From: CAVTWJ01 sp964525605
Lineage (GTDB): Bacteria > Oederibacteriota > Muellerivitia > Muellerivitales > Muellerivitaceae
Assembly (NCBI GenBank): GCA_964525605.1
Contig: CAZGKT010000001.1
Coordinates: forward strand, 124,001-188,000
Length of the DNA stretch: 64,000 bases
Direction of reading: 5' to 3'
Shown here: positions 18,582-27,726 of the stretch, piece after piece
How the letters are laid out: each line of letters opens with the position of its first letter
Position numbering within the stretch: position 1 is the stretch's first letter
Notes under the pieces: generated by a model
Database searches by the model: none
What the model was told of the DNA's origin: nothing
Seen by the model: only the letters and a program-made list of their open reading frames with translations
Program-made: the position numbers and the translations under genes

Positions 18582-20774
18582 CTAGGCGGTGGGTTTCGAA
18601 CCTTGGGACGTAAATGTTGGTATGTCCTGAATGAAACGTCCGTTTACTTGAGTGGGAACAGGTGGCAAACCTAAATTCATAGCTTCTGCTGAAGAAGCGG
18701 AACCTGAAGGATTGCTTAACCCAGGGACCTGAAAATCGTCCAATCCGGGAATGCCAGCATCAGTAGAAACTATCGGAACCGGCGGAGCTAGTCCATCAAT
18801 CCCTTCGGGCGGCAAACCGTCTAAACCCGCCGGAGGAAGCGAATTGTCCAAAACAGGTGGAGGCAAAAACGAAGAATCACCCATCACTAAATCAGTCAGC
18901 GCTGGCGGAAGAGCTTCGTTTTGTAGTGTAGGGGGAAGATCCGCCGTATTCAAATCTGGAGGAACTGCAGAGACACCATTATCTAGTGGCTGGGGAACGT
19001 TCCCGGGAAGCGCTGCCATTGAGTCATCTGGAATTGCTGGAATTCCAGTATCGACAGGGTTAGGGAGCCCAGCCAAATTATCTTCGGGTATTACAGGTGA
19101 AGTTGCCCCTGGAAGGCCATCTGGTATTGGAAGTGAATCGGTCGAAGAAACAACCGGCGATGAATTTAATCCGTCCGGTGTGGGAAGAACTGCCATTGAA
19201 TCATCCGGTGACGTCAGGGCTGTGTTATCCATCAATCCTTCCGGAACAGGAAGAGCATTATCCTGGGGAGTCGAAAAGCCAGCATTGGCTTGATCTCCCG
19301 GCACGGGGAGTAATGCAGGACTTTCGTCAGGCAATACAGGAAGCCCCAGGTTATTTGATGGGTAAGTTCCCGGTAAAACCGCCATATCCGTTTGTGGGGT
19401 TGGTAAATCGCCCAAAAGAATGGCCGAATTAGAATCCATATCAGCGGGAGGCAAAGAGGCGTCCTGATTATTATCCAACGGCAGCGTGTTTAAATCGGCC
19501 CCAGGATCAACGGGAAGCGAATTTTGCGCCATTGGTTCAGGATAAACGCCAGGCAATTCCGATTGAGGTAAAGGAGGGAGCCCTGCTGGCGCATTGTTAT
19601 CCATTCCAGGCAGTGCGGGAACACTATTATCAGGTGTTGAAGAAGGAGCATTGGATGCGGCTGGTAATGCTGGGAGACCGGAATCTGGCGTAGCAGGTGT
19701 AGGAGCACCCACATTATTATCGGATGGGAGGGCAGGAAGACTCGAATCTGAAGGGCCGGGTGAAGCCATGCCAGTCGGAGCAGGCACAGGAGGTACAGAC
19801 GAATTATCAGTTGAAAGTGGGGGAAGAGTTGAAGATTGCCCACTATCCGTTGGCAAGGGCGGCAAACCCGAAGCCGTATTATCACCGGAAGCGCCAGCAG
19901 GAACGGGAGGTAATGAACTTGTAGAGTTGGCAGAAGAGTTATCACCTGTCATCGGTGGCAATACAACACCTGACCCAGAAGAGGCAGAATTGTCGCCCGG
20001 CAATGGAGGCAGGGCTGATGAAGGTGCTAAAGATGATTGAGGCATCGGCGGAGCTGCCGAATTGGAATCAGAAACCGCCCCTGGAAGAGGAGGCAACCCG
20101 GTTGAATTGCCGTTATCCGTAGCGCCGGGTAAAGGTGGCAATCCGGAAGAGGACGCGTCTGAAGCGGCACCTGGCAAGGGGGGCAATACAGCAGAAGCCT
20201 GACCCGGAAGGGGAGGTAAAACTTCACCATTTGAAGACGACATTCCAGGGAGGGGAACGGACACCATAGGCGGACTTTGCTTCAACCGCGCCATCCTCAC
20301 GCCATTATGATAACGCCGCATATCAGGGTGAGCAGAAAGCATGGATGGCAACCGGTCCCGAATATCATTGGTAACTTTCTTCGCTTCAAGTTCATCGGAA
20401 GGATTGACGGTTAATTCAAGAAATTCAAAAGAAGAGGTGTATCTTTGCACTTCAGCTATTTTGATAAATCCAACCGGTTCCCCATTGGGAGAAAAAAGGG
20501 CAAATACATCACCTCTTTTAACGCCACCCAAATCGCCAACATCAATGTAGTTACCGCTGTATTCTTTTCCAGGGGTATCCCTTAAGGCGATAACCTGTCC
20601 CCCGATAAAGGAAGCGTTGTGATGTAAATTCTTTAGGTTATTTTTAAATTGAACAGAATAAGGTAAATCAGTACCCGTTGAAGGGCCTAAACCATAGGCC
20701 CCATTTCCTGGAGTCGATATCCCAACAGATAGGACAAAAGCCAAGGCGGGGAGAAGGAAAGAATAACGTCTCAT
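18582..20774 (-). CDS. Secreted protein with Pro/Leu/Gly-rich repeat tail, function unknown
   Basis: I do not recognise this gene as a named family. It has 730 residues. Residues 1-26 look like a signal peptide (MRRYSFLLPALAFVLSVG...). Residues about 40-140 form a small folded domain (GGQVIALRD, IDVGDLGGVKRGDVFALFSP, GFIKIAEVQR) resembling the SH3-like domain seen in FlgT-type and other envelope proteins. From about 165 to the end the chain is a long, loosely repeated spacer: five exact LPPLPG hexamers, then decaying LPxLP, IPDG and VPxLP forms rich in Asp, Asn and Ser. It lies upstream of lptF/G and downstream of a PorV-like gene, so an envelope role is likely. Confidence 0.65.
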   Translation of the reverse strand: MRRYSFLLPALAFVLSVGISTPGNGAYGLGPSTGTDLPYSVQFKNNLKNLHHNASFIGGQVIALRDTPGKEYSGNYIDVGDLGGVKRGDVFALFSPNGEPVGFIKIAEVQRYTSSFEFLELTVNPSDELEAKKVTNDIRDRLPSMLSAHPDMRRYHNGVRMARLKQSPPMVSVPLPGMSSSNGEVLPPLPGQASAVLPPLPGAASDASSSGLPPLPGATDNGNSTGLPPLPGAVSDSNSAAPPMPQSSLAPSSALPPLPGDNSASSGSGVVLPPMTGDNSSANSTSSLPPVPAGASGDNTASGLPPLPTDSGQSSTLPPLSTDNSSVPPVPAPTGMASPGPSDSSLPALPSDNNVGAPTPATPDSGLPALPAASNAPSSTPDNSVPALPGMDNNAPAGLPPLPQSELPGVYPEPMAQNSLPVDPGADLNTLPLDNNQDASLPPADMDSNSAILLGDLPTPQTDMAVLPGTYPSNNLGLPVLPDESPALLPVPGDQANAGFSTPQDNALPVPEGLMDNTALTSPDDSMAVLPTPDGLNSSPVVSSTDSLPIPDGLPGATSPVIPEDNLAGLPNPVDTGIPAIPDDSMAALPGNVPQPLDNGVSAVPPDLNTADLPPTLQNEALPPALTDLVMGDSSFLPPPVLDNSLPPAGLDGLPPEGIDGLAPPVPIVSTDAGIPGLDDFQVPGLSNPSGSASSAEAMNLGLPPVPTQVNGRFIQDIPTFTSQGSKPTA

Positions 20775-20838
20775 GTAAACCTCGAAAGGTTGAGATGAAA
20801 TTGAAGGCCAAACTGTTTTTCATGATAACAAAAAACGA

Positions 20839-20868
20839 TAAAAGGGGGGATTTTTTTGCCCCCTTTTT
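20839..20868 (-). terminator. Rho-independent terminator after PorV-like gene
   Basis: A hairpin of A4G5 against C5T4 closes a loop containing seven T residues on the plus strand (seven A on the transcript strand), followed on the minus strand by a short T tract. It lies 12 bases after the stop of the minus gene ending at 20880. Confidence 0.6.
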
Positions 20869-20879
20869 AAACGCTGATT

Positions 20880-21857
20880 CTATAAACGAGTAATGAGCGA
20901 AATGTAATTAATTGACCCGATGGAATTACTTACAAATGCGTAATCAACTTCAAACAGATAAGCCCATATACCCACCCCCACGGAAGGAGTGAAGTCATCA
21001 TCATCGAATTGCATTCCTTTTGTTTCAAAACCGCCTCGAATAGCTACGAATTGTTTATACCAATATTCCAAACCGAGATGATAATTATTGAGAGATTGGC
21101 CAGCATAAAGGGTATCCGCATCAAAATTAATCTCAAGGGTACTTACCGGGACGGGAGCACCGTTAGTGGTCACCCGTTTACCCAGTTCCTGAGTATAAGA
21201 AAGCCCCAGCGTCAAGCTAGGTTGGAGTGTTTGGGTTGGATTGGTGGGGGTATTAGACCAAGTCACATATGATCCCCCAGTAATGTCCCGTCCAACTAAA
21301 CCTATTGCAAATTCCTTGGCTGGTTTAAATATTAAACCAAGATCCGACCCAATTCCAAAAGCCGAGGCCCCGGCCGCATCGGTTTTTAAAACCTTAATGG
21401 TTCCCCCAATCACTAGCTGATCCGCTACTTTCCATCCGCCTGAAAAAAAACCAGCCTGATCCGAATAAGAAGTCGTACCAATCACATTGGGACTTGATGC
21501 GTTGGTTATTGAAATCCCATCCACACCCAATCGCAGATAACTTATAGCGTAAGAGCCTGCATCTTTAGTATTGAAAGCAATATTTACAAAGTCGTAACTC
21601 TGGAGATCGTTTTCAGCCGCATGCATTGTTGTAATTTCAATATCGTCAATTAAAGCTAAGCCCGCTGGGTTCCAATATGCCGCCGAAGCATCATTTGCCG
21701 CCGCAACAAAAGCCCCTCCCATGGCCAATGGTCTTGCCCCTGCACCTTTGGTTAAAACTTCGGCGGTGTAATCTGTCGATTGGGCCCGAAGAGTAGCAAC
21801 CCCTAATCCTAAAAAAATGGCTGACGTAAAAACAGAGATATAAAGTTTTGGACCCAC
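20880..21857 (-). CDS. PorV/PorQ-family outer-membrane protein (second copy)
   Basis: Second PorV/PorQ-like barrel in the window, 325 residues. Signal peptide to about residue 25 (ATLRAQS), then the signature GARPLAMGGAFVAAANDASAAYWNPAGLA in parts, barrel strands and a C-terminal hydrophobic strand (YISLITRL). I chose the GTG at 21857 because GAGGAG lies 7 bases upstream; the longer open frame to 21932 would precede the signal peptide with a non-matching tail. A candidate promoter lies at 21904-21932 and a terminator follows. About the same fold as the protein at 11183, yet clearly diverged. Confidence 0.82.
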   Translation of the reverse strand: MGPKLYISVFTSAIFLGLGVATLRAQSTDYTAEVLTKGAGARPLAMGGAFVAAANDASAAYWNPAGLALIDDIEITTMHAAENDLQSYDFVNIAFNTKDAGSYAISYLRLGVDGISITNASSPNVIGTTSYSDQAGFFSGGWKVADQLVIGGTIKVLKTDAAGASAFGIGSDLGLIFKPAKEFAIGLVGRDITGGSYVTWSNTPTNPTQTLQPSLTLGLSYTQELGKRVTTNGAPVPVSTLEINFDADTLYAGQSLNNYHLGLEYWYKQFVAIRGGFETKGMQFDDDDFTPSVGVGIWAYLFEVDYAFVSNSIGSINYISLITRL

Positions 21858-21903
21858 TGAACTTCTCCTCTCATGGACCAACAAATTTAGGGGCTTCACA
21901 AAA

Positions 21904-21932
21904 AGTTTATCAACCACCCCTTGAAAATTCAA
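21904..21932 (-). promoter_or_regulatory. Candidate promoter for the second PorV-like gene
   Basis: On the minus strand TTGAAT, 17-base spacer, TAAACT, about 47 bases before the GTG start. Reasonable spacing, imperfect boxes. Confidence 0.45.
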
Positions 21933-22120
21933 CTTGAATAGATTAAGCGATCTTTTTACTTTCGAAAGACACTTTTACGATAAACTGTGTCACAACAAAA
22001 GTAATCTTCGTGGCGGTTCAGTAACTTTATTGGCTGTCTGAGTCGAATAATCCGGTAAATCAGTTTCCGTTTTGGAGGGCCTGCTAAAAAGAGACACGAT
22101 CTCTTCGAACTGTCGATTTG

Positions 22121-22150
22121 TTGACAAAGAACAAAAACGATGGGTATAGT
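22121..22150 (+). promoter_or_regulatory. Promoter for the Agl23-like gene
   Basis: Perfect -35 TTGACA, 18-base spacer, then TATAGT, about 65 bases before the ATG at 22215. It overlaps the beginning of a longer open frame starting at 22140, which argues that the real start is the downstream ATG. Confidence 0.65.
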
Positions 22151-22214
22151 TAGCCAATTTCCCAAGCTATTCGAATTTGCAGCCCAATCATTTTGCCTAT
22201 CAAGGAGACGATTA

Positions 22215-24641
22215 ATGCCTGAGGTTAAACTTTGCGGGAAATGCGGTACGAAAAATCCATCATCAAATAGTTTTTGCGAACAATGCGGCAGTAAATTAAG
22301 CACACAAAACACTTCTTCGGCGACTACAGAAAAAACGGAAAAGAAACAACCGGTTTCGGTCAAATCTGCAAAGACTGGAATTAGTGCACCACCAGACTTA
22401 ATAGTCGAAAAAAATCTCACTATCACCACCTCAGGGATGAACGCATCTAGCGTAACGGTCACATGGATGAATCTTTTTTATGTCGCACTACTGTTGATCA
22501 CTATTTTTACGCGTTTTGATCATCTTGGTTCCAAACCGCATCATCATGATGAAAGCATGCACTCCTTTTATTCCTACCAACTTTTCAAAGATGGCGATTA
22601 CGAATACAACCCAATGATGCACGGGCCCTTCCAGTTCCACGGAAACGCATTGATGTATTACCTATTCGGTGTTTCAGATGCCACCTCACGGTATCTGGCA
22701 GCTTCTTTTGGCGTCCTAACAGTGATACTCGCCATGTTTCTCTCTCCTTTTCTCGGCCGCACAGGTGCCTTTCTGGCAACGCTACTCATCGTTTTTTCTC
22801 CAAGTTTTATGTATTTTGACCGTTTTACTCGGGAAGACGCTTATATTTGCGGGGCCACCTTTGCTATGGTCGTATTTTTATTCCGCTATGTTCGTTCCCG
22901 TCAACCCATCGACTTGTGGATTGCCTCACTAGGTTTTATCATTGCTTTCTGTACCAAAGAATCCATGTTTATCACGATTGCCGTTATTGGGACCTATCTT
23001 TTTATTCGTCTGCTTCCCTGGCTCGATGTCTTTATCGCCGGAGGCTTAACTTGCTTGGGCGTTCTCTCGCAATTAGTCTTGAAAAATGTCGCTCCAGAAA
23101 TGCCACAATCCACCCGTATTGTTTTCTTGCTCGTTTTTGCCGGCTCGGCTTTAGCTTGGACCCTTTACAACCTTTACATTCGATGGAAGTCAAACCAAGG
23201 AAAAAATTCAGAAAGTAACCTTTGGTCTGTTATCGAAAGCTTACGTATTGAAAAAGTCCAAATGGAATTAATGCTTTTTGCCGGTTGGTGGGTCCTGTGT
23301 CTCTTGTATTTGCGTCTATCCTTTTTGCAGCTTCCGCAGTTTACATTTATTTCAGTTCTGCTTTTGCTGGCCTACTTCATTCTTATTGGGCGTTTCGCTT
23401 GGTTGTGGCTCAGCAACGTATCCTCAGCCCTGACCGGTTCCATAACCATTGTTTCAGTTGTCTTTACCCTCCTCTTCACCACCTTTTTCACGGTGGGCGC
23501 CAATCAGCCGGATTGGCTAAGCCGGCTTCACTATCTTTTAAATGCCCTTTATAACGGGGCATTTGGAGGTCTTGAATATTGGTGGGGACAACATGATGTC
23601 CACCGGGGTGACGAGCCTTTCTATTATTACCTGGTTGAACTTCCTGCCAACGAACTGGTTTCGTTCTTGTTTTCTGGGATTGCCATAGTTTATTACGGGG
23701 TTTTCAAGCGAAAAAACCTCCCACTTTTCTTGTCGTATTGGTACCTGGGTTCGTTGGCGCTCTTTTCCTGGGCTGGTGAAAAAATGCCCTGGTTGATCCT
23801 CCACCCCCTTCTACCTGCCTTGCTTTTAACCGCCTTTTTTGTGGGTGAAATTTGGGACGCCGTGCCCATCCAACAAGGTTGGCGATCCGCTCGAATTGCC
23901 GCACTTATGGGGTTCGGAATCCTCGCTTCATACTCCTTGCATTCGGCAGTTCTATTAAGCTTCTACCATGAAGCAAATCCCGTCGAACCCCTCGTCTATG
24001 TTCAATCGGGGCCCGATTGCAAAGAAGTGGAGCGAATTATAAGAGAGATTTCTTATGGAGAAACTGGGGGGCCAGACCTTCCCCTGACCATTGAGGATAA
24101 ATGTTCCTGGCCATTCGCCTGGCAATTGCGAGATTTCGAAAAACGCAATCATCCCTCAATGATTACTCAGGCCGATAACCCCATTATTCTTACCGGAACC
24201 GAAGCGGACAACCAATCCTATCCCATACTCAGCCAGGCAGGATATGTGAACAGGAAATACAAATTAAGGGTCTGGTGGGTTCCGTCCTGGTTTAAAAAGG
24301 GCTTTCCGGGCAGCGAAATGAATTTTGGACTTTTCTCGGACTGGCTTTTCAGTAACTTCATACCTGTCAAGCCGGCACGACCCGACATGGTGGATTGGAC
24401 CGACCTTAAAAACTGGATTCTTTACCGGCAGGTTTGGTCCGATATGGGCAGTTATAACATGAGGATGTGGGTTCGCCCCGACTTGGCACAAAAATATGGG
24501 TTTACCGAAACGACACGTTCCGACATACCCGTTGATTATCCCAAAGCGGACGCCGTGACAACAGTATCCGTCCCCCAACCTGAAAATAAAAAAATAAATT
24601 TTCTAACATCTAAAAAACAACCCATGCCTAAAAAAAATTAA
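22215..24641 (+). CDS. Agl23-like (TIGR03663-type) membrane protein with N-terminal zinc ribbon
   Basis: Large GT-C-fold-like membrane protein, 808 residues. Residues 1-27 hold a zinc ribbon (C7-C10 and C21-C24), then a charged linker, then a first helix (about 82-98). The following loop has the family's acidic signature H109-H110-H111-D112-E113 with HSFYSYQLFKDGDYEYNPMMHGPF, typical of the flippase-associated Agl23 family and of GT39-like enzymes. At least ten further helices lie before a soluble C-terminal part. ATG chosen for its AAGGAG site 8 bases upstream. In archaea and Chloroflexi the family is found with glycosyltransferases and DUF2298 proteins, as here. Role in lipid-linked sugar handling is inferred; reaction unknown. 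Confidence 0.8.
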   Translation: MPEVKLCGKCGTKNPSSNSFCEQCGSKLSTQNTSSATTEKTEKKQPVSVKSAKTGISAPPDLIVEKNLTITTSGMNASSVTVTWMNLFYVALLLITIFTRFDHLGSKPHHHDESMHSFYSYQLFKDGDYEYNPMMHGPFQFHGNALMYYLFGVSDATSRYLAASFGVLTVILAMFLSPFLGRTGAFLATLLIVFSPSFMYFDRFTREDAYICGATFAMVVFLFRYVRSRQPIDLWIASLGFIIAFCTKESMFITIAVIGTYLFIRLLPWLDVFIAGGLTCLGVLSQLVLKNVAPEMPQSTRIVFLLVFAGSALAWTLYNLYIRWKSNQGKNSESNLWSVIESLRIEKVQMELMLFAGWWVLCLLYLRLSFLQLPQFTFISVLLLLAYFILIGRFAWLWLSNVSSALTGSITIVSVVFTLLFTTFFTVGANQPDWLSRLHYLLNALYNGAFGGLEYWWGQHDVHRGDEPFYYYLVELPANELVSFLFSGIAIVYYGVFKRKNLPLFLSYWYLGSLALFSWAGEKMPWLILHPLLPALLLTAFFVGEIWDAVPIQQGWRSARIAALMGFGILASYSLHSAVLLSFYHEANPVEPLVYVQSGPDCKEVERIIREISYGETGGPDLPLTIEDKCSWPFAWQLRDFEKRNHPSMITQADNPIILTGTEADNQSYPILSQAGYVNRKYKLRVWWVPSWFKKGFPGSEMNFGLFSDWLFSNFIPVKPARPDMVDWTDLKNWILYRQVWSDMGSYNMRMWVRPDLAQKYGFTETTRSDIPVDYPKADAVTTVSVPQPENKKINFLTSKKQPMPKKN

Positions 24642-24654
24642 TAAAGATAGAATG

Positions 24655-24690
24655 AAAAAGGAGGAACGGTTATTACCGTCCCTCCTTTTT
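24655..24690. terminator. Bidirectional terminator between convergent genes
   Basis: A 16-base stem with one A-C mismatch (AAAAAGGAGG..ACGGT against ACCGT..CCTCCTTTTT) closes a TATT loop and has T tracts on both strands. It sits between the plus Agl23-like stop at 24641 and the minus GT2 stop at 24711. Confidence 0.85.
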
Positions 24691-24710
24691 TTAATTCTCG
24701 ATGCCTTTTT

Positions 24711-25439
24711 TTACAGTTTTCCCAACCACACCATCCACCGAAGCTTCCAGACCGTGCAAGCAAACAAGGTTAATTCTTTAAGAGAAAGTTTGCTTTCGCC
24801 TTGATGTCGGTTTACAAAAACAATCGGAAATTCTATGACTTTCGCATTTAAACGAACGGCCCTGAAAAGAATTTCCACCTGAAACGAATAGCCGGGAGAA
24901 AATATTTTATTCAAATCGATTTTCTTCAATAGTTCTGCTCGGTAACATTTGTAACCGCCGGAGCAGTCTTCCGGTTGAAGGCCTAACAGGTATTTCGTCA
25001 CCGAGTTGGCAAAACGGCTAATAAAAAAACGCCCCATTCCCCAATTCACCATTCCCCCATCCCGTACATATCGGGAACCGATCACCAAGTCATATTCCAA
25101 GGCCAATTCCAACATTTTGGGGATATTCACCGGATCATGGGAAAGATCGGCATCCATCGCGATCACCCGCCGATATCCCTTTTTTAACCCGAATTGCATC
25201 CCCTCCACATAAGCGGTTCCAAGACCACTTTTGGCGGAACGGTGAAGCACCTTTACCCGCCGATCTTTTTTTGCGATAAGGTCCGCAATTTTCCCTGTCC
25301 CATCGGGAGAATTATCGTCAACCACCAGTAGGTCGCAAGCCTTTGTGGCTAAGAATATTTTTTTGTAGACCGTCTCAATATTTCCCTTTTCGTTGTAAGT
25401 GGGGACAACAATTAAGGTTTGGTTTCTGGTTGAAGGCAT
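24711..25439 (-). CDS. Polyprenol-phosphate mannose synthase-like glycosyltransferase (GT2)
   Basis: Soluble or peripheral GT2 enzyme, 242 residues, closest in pattern to dolichol-phosphate mannose synthase, which makes polyprenyl-P-sugar donors for GT-C enzymes. Visible motifs: VVPTYNEKGNI, DDNSPDGTG, the metal-binding MDADLSHDP and GSRYVRDGG, ending with the QGESKLSLKE region typical of DPM1. No C-terminal membrane domain (unlike some fused bacterial forms). The context of Agl23, DUF2298 and GT39 proteins fits donor synthesis. It follows the NHL gene by 162 bases. Confidence 0.88.
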   Translation of the reverse strand: MPSTRNQTLIVVPTYNEKGNIETVYKKIFLATKACDLLVVDDNSPDGTGKIADLIAKKDRRVKVLHRSAKSGLGTAYVEGMQFGLKKGYRRVIAMDADLSHDPVNIPKMLELALEYDLVIGSRYVRDGGMVNWGMGRFFISRFANSVTKYLLGLQPEDCSGGYKCYRAELLKKIDLNKIFSPGYSFQVEILFRAVRLNAKVIEFPIVFVNRHQGESKLSLKELTLFACTVWKLRWMVWLGKL

Positions 25440-25601
25440 TTAATCCCTATTTTCGGTCAAATGAAGAAATTTAAAATCTCGTTAAAAATAAAGTTCTTCA
25501 TAAAATCGACTTAATAGTAGTCTAATTTAAAAGCAGGGAACAACTAACAAAGGTATGTACGACCAATATCTTTAATCAAGAAAAACACCATCGCTAAAAT
25601 A

Positions 25602-26612
25602 CTATTTCCCTGGTTTCATAATTGGAACAAACCGAGCTACACGATTAATTCCCTTTTCAACCACCAAAACTCTACCAGCTGTATCCACGGCGATTCCTGC
25701 CGTTTCACCCATCGTATCCTTTCGTTGATAAATGGCTAAAAGTTTCCCATCCGTAGTAAATCTTAAGACCGCACCACGACTGGCGTTGCTCGCATAAATA
25801 TTACCCTGGTAAAAAGCTAGATAGGGCATCTCCTCGTTTTTACCTTTCCAGGTTAAAACTTTAAAGGACCCTAAAAATCTTCCATTTAGATCAAACTTTT
25901 GTATCCTGCGATTGTCCGAATCAGCAACATAAAGAAAACCGCCGGGGTCAGCTGTTATTCCAACTGGTTCCTGAAATTGTCCGTTAGCTGAGCCAAAGCC
26001 GCCCCACTCCATTAAAAAATTACCATTTAAATCAAAAACTTGTATTTTGTGGTTACCCGTATCGCAAACGAAGATTCGATTGCCCACCTCCACCAGATCT
26101 CGAGGACCAAAAAAACCATGGTTGAATTTAGAAAGAAATTTTCCCTTTCCATCAAACTTTTGCACCCTGTGGTTGAAAGTATCGCAGACCAACAGGTTTC
26201 CCTGTCCATCCACGATTAAACCGCTGGGTTGAACAAATTGCCCATCCCCTTTGCCTTGAGTTCCAAAAGCAAATTCTTCCTGGCCGTTGGAATCAAACTT
26301 ACGGATATTATGTGCGCTGAAATCGCTGACATAAAATCCTCCATCGGGAGAAGCCGCCACCACCTGGGCTTCCTTAAATTTCTCGGATTTGGGCCCAGAA
26401 CCATCCACTTCCATATCCGTGTAGATTTGGACAATTTTTGAGAGTGTCAGGGCCTGGGTCAATCGATCCACCCCCACATACGTCAAGACAGCCAAAAGGG
26501 CCAAACCAAAAACAACTGATAAAACCACCATCCCTTTGCCAATTTTTCTTTTTTTCGCATTTCCCGTCTGCAACTTCGACTTCTTTGAGCGGAGGGTGGA
26601 TTTATTGGGCAT
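25602..26612 (-). CDS. Membrane-anchored NHL-repeat protein
   Basis: 336 residues: a basic N-terminus (KKSKLQTGNAKKRKIGK), one transmembrane helix (about 30-50), then a beta-propeller of NHL repeats. Repeat units show the pattern D-G-x-G-x-x-Y/F-V-x-D-x-x-N-x-R-I-Q-K-F (for example VADSDNRRIQKF and VCDTGNHKIQVF). The ATG at 26612 has AAGGAG upstream. The propeller would face the periplasm. It lies 33 bases after a second NHL gene and in the DUF2298 operon; partner unknown. Confidence 0.85.
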   Translation of the reverse strand: MPNKSTLRSKKSKLQTGNAKKRKIGKGMVVLSVVFGLALLAVLTYVGVDRLTQALTLSKIVQIYTDMEVDGSGPKSEKFKEAQVVAASPDGGFYVSDFSAHNIRKFDSNGQEEFAFGTQGKGDGQFVQPSGLIVDGQGNLLVCDTFNHRVQKFDGKGKFLSKFNHGFFGPRDLVEVGNRIFVCDTGNHKIQVFDLNGNFLMEWGGFGSANGQFQEPVGITADPGGFLYVADSDNRRIQKFDLNGRFLGSFKVLTWKGKNEEMPYLAFYQGNIYASNASRGAVLRFTTDGKLLAIYQRKDTMGETAGIAVDTAGRVLVVEKGINRVARFVPIMKPGK

Positions 26613-26645
26613 GCTTTTCTCCTTAGGATTCAATCAAACTTGATC

Positions 26646-27698
26646 TTATTGGCCCTTGATCTTGAAAAGGCTTCCAGCCCCTGCGTCAACAACAAGCAAG
26701 TTCCCATCCTTATCGACCGCCAGACCCATCGGAACGCGGAACAGATCGTTACCAGCCGAATCCTTTTGAATCGAAGTCACCAAGGTTCCGTCGAGATGGT
26801 AGCAAAGAACCTGTTTGCCCCTGCCATCCGAAACGTACAGAAGCTGTTTCGTTTTATCCAATGCCAAGTGGGGTTCCATATCCACCTGATCCTTGACCCA
26901 TCCCTTAACCGGCCATTGTTTTAGAAATTGTCCATCGGGGGAGAAAACCTGTATCCTGAAATTTAATCGGTCGGCGACGTATAAATTTCCCGCTTGATCC
27001 AAAGCCAATCCGATGGGTTCATTGAATTCCCCGGGTTTTGTTCCCGGAATCGGGGCGCCTGACTTGGGGTCTACCGCACACCAGGTCCGTATTTTTTGGC
27101 CCTTGGGGTCGAATTTAACGACACGGTGTTTCCCAGTATCCGCGACATAGATAAAACCATTTCCGTCGACCGCAACTTCTCGAGGTCCCCAAAATCCATC
27201 TCCAATAGCAAATGCCAACTTAGGATTGCCATTTTTATTGAATATTTGAATACGGGCGTTCCAAGTGTCGGCGACATAAATAGTATCGTCAGAACCAATG
27301 GCAATACCATTCGGCTCGTTCAACTTTCCAGGAAGGGCTGAAGAAAGTTTCTTTGCGTCCCCACCGCCCACGTTGCCAAATCCCCCAAACTCACCTTGAA
27401 ATTGCCAATTCTTGGCGGAGAACCGTTGAATTCGATGGTTCTTGCTGTCAGCCACAAAGATATCGCCCTTACTGTTGACGGCAATTCCGCGAGGATATGA
27501 AAACTGGCCCGGTCCGGATCCAGGAGTGCCCCCCATCAGTAAAACCAGGTTAGCTGCTGCAGGCGATGGTGCCCGGGAGATGATGGGTTTAGGTTTGGAA
27601 AGAACCATTGCCCATACCGCCGCCAAGGCCACTAAAATCAGAAGCCCAGCCATGATGAGTTCCTTCAGTGTTACAATGCGTTCCCCGATCTTGATCAT
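26646..27698 (-). CDS. Membrane-anchored NHL-repeat protein (second)
   Basis: 350 residues with a single N-terminal transmembrane helix (about 14-33) and a six-bladed NHL propeller. Repeats include VADSKNHRIQRF, VADTWNARIQIF, VADTGKHRVVKF and VADRLNFRIQVF. GGGAGGG lies upstream of the ATG. It is 28 bases after the DUF2298 gene and is a paralogue of the next NHL gene. Such NHL proteins recur beside DUF2298 and Agl23 genes in other genomes (family knowledge); function is not established. Confidence 0.86.
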   Translation of the reverse strand: MIKIGERIVTLKELIMAGLLILVALAAVWAMVLSKPKPIISRAPSPAAANLVLLMGGTPGSGPGQFSYPRGIAVNSKGDIFVADSKNHRIQRFSAKNWQFQGEFGGFGNVGGGDAKKLSSALPGKLNEPNGIAIGSDDTIYVADTWNARIQIFNKNGNPKLAFAIGDGFWGPREVAVDGNGFIYVADTGKHRVVKFDPKGQKIRTWCAVDPKSGAPIPGTKPGEFNEPIGLALDQAGNLYVADRLNFRIQVFSPDGQFLKQWPVKGWVKDQVDMEPHLALDKTKQLLYVSDGRGKQVLCYHLDGTLVTSIQKDSAGNDLFRVPMGLAVDKDGNLLVVDAGAGSLFKIKGQ

Positions 27699-27726
27699 TT
27701 TCCAACCCTCCCGTTGAATTTTGAAA

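Noticed and set aside
18751..20040. Long plus-strand open frames opposite the Pro-rich gene.
   Set aside because: They result from the repeat composition and have no ribosome site or signal peptide.
21956..22462. 168-codon open frame on the minus strand.
   Set aside because: It runs antisense to the zinc ribbon and promoter of the Agl23-like gene and has no recognised family.
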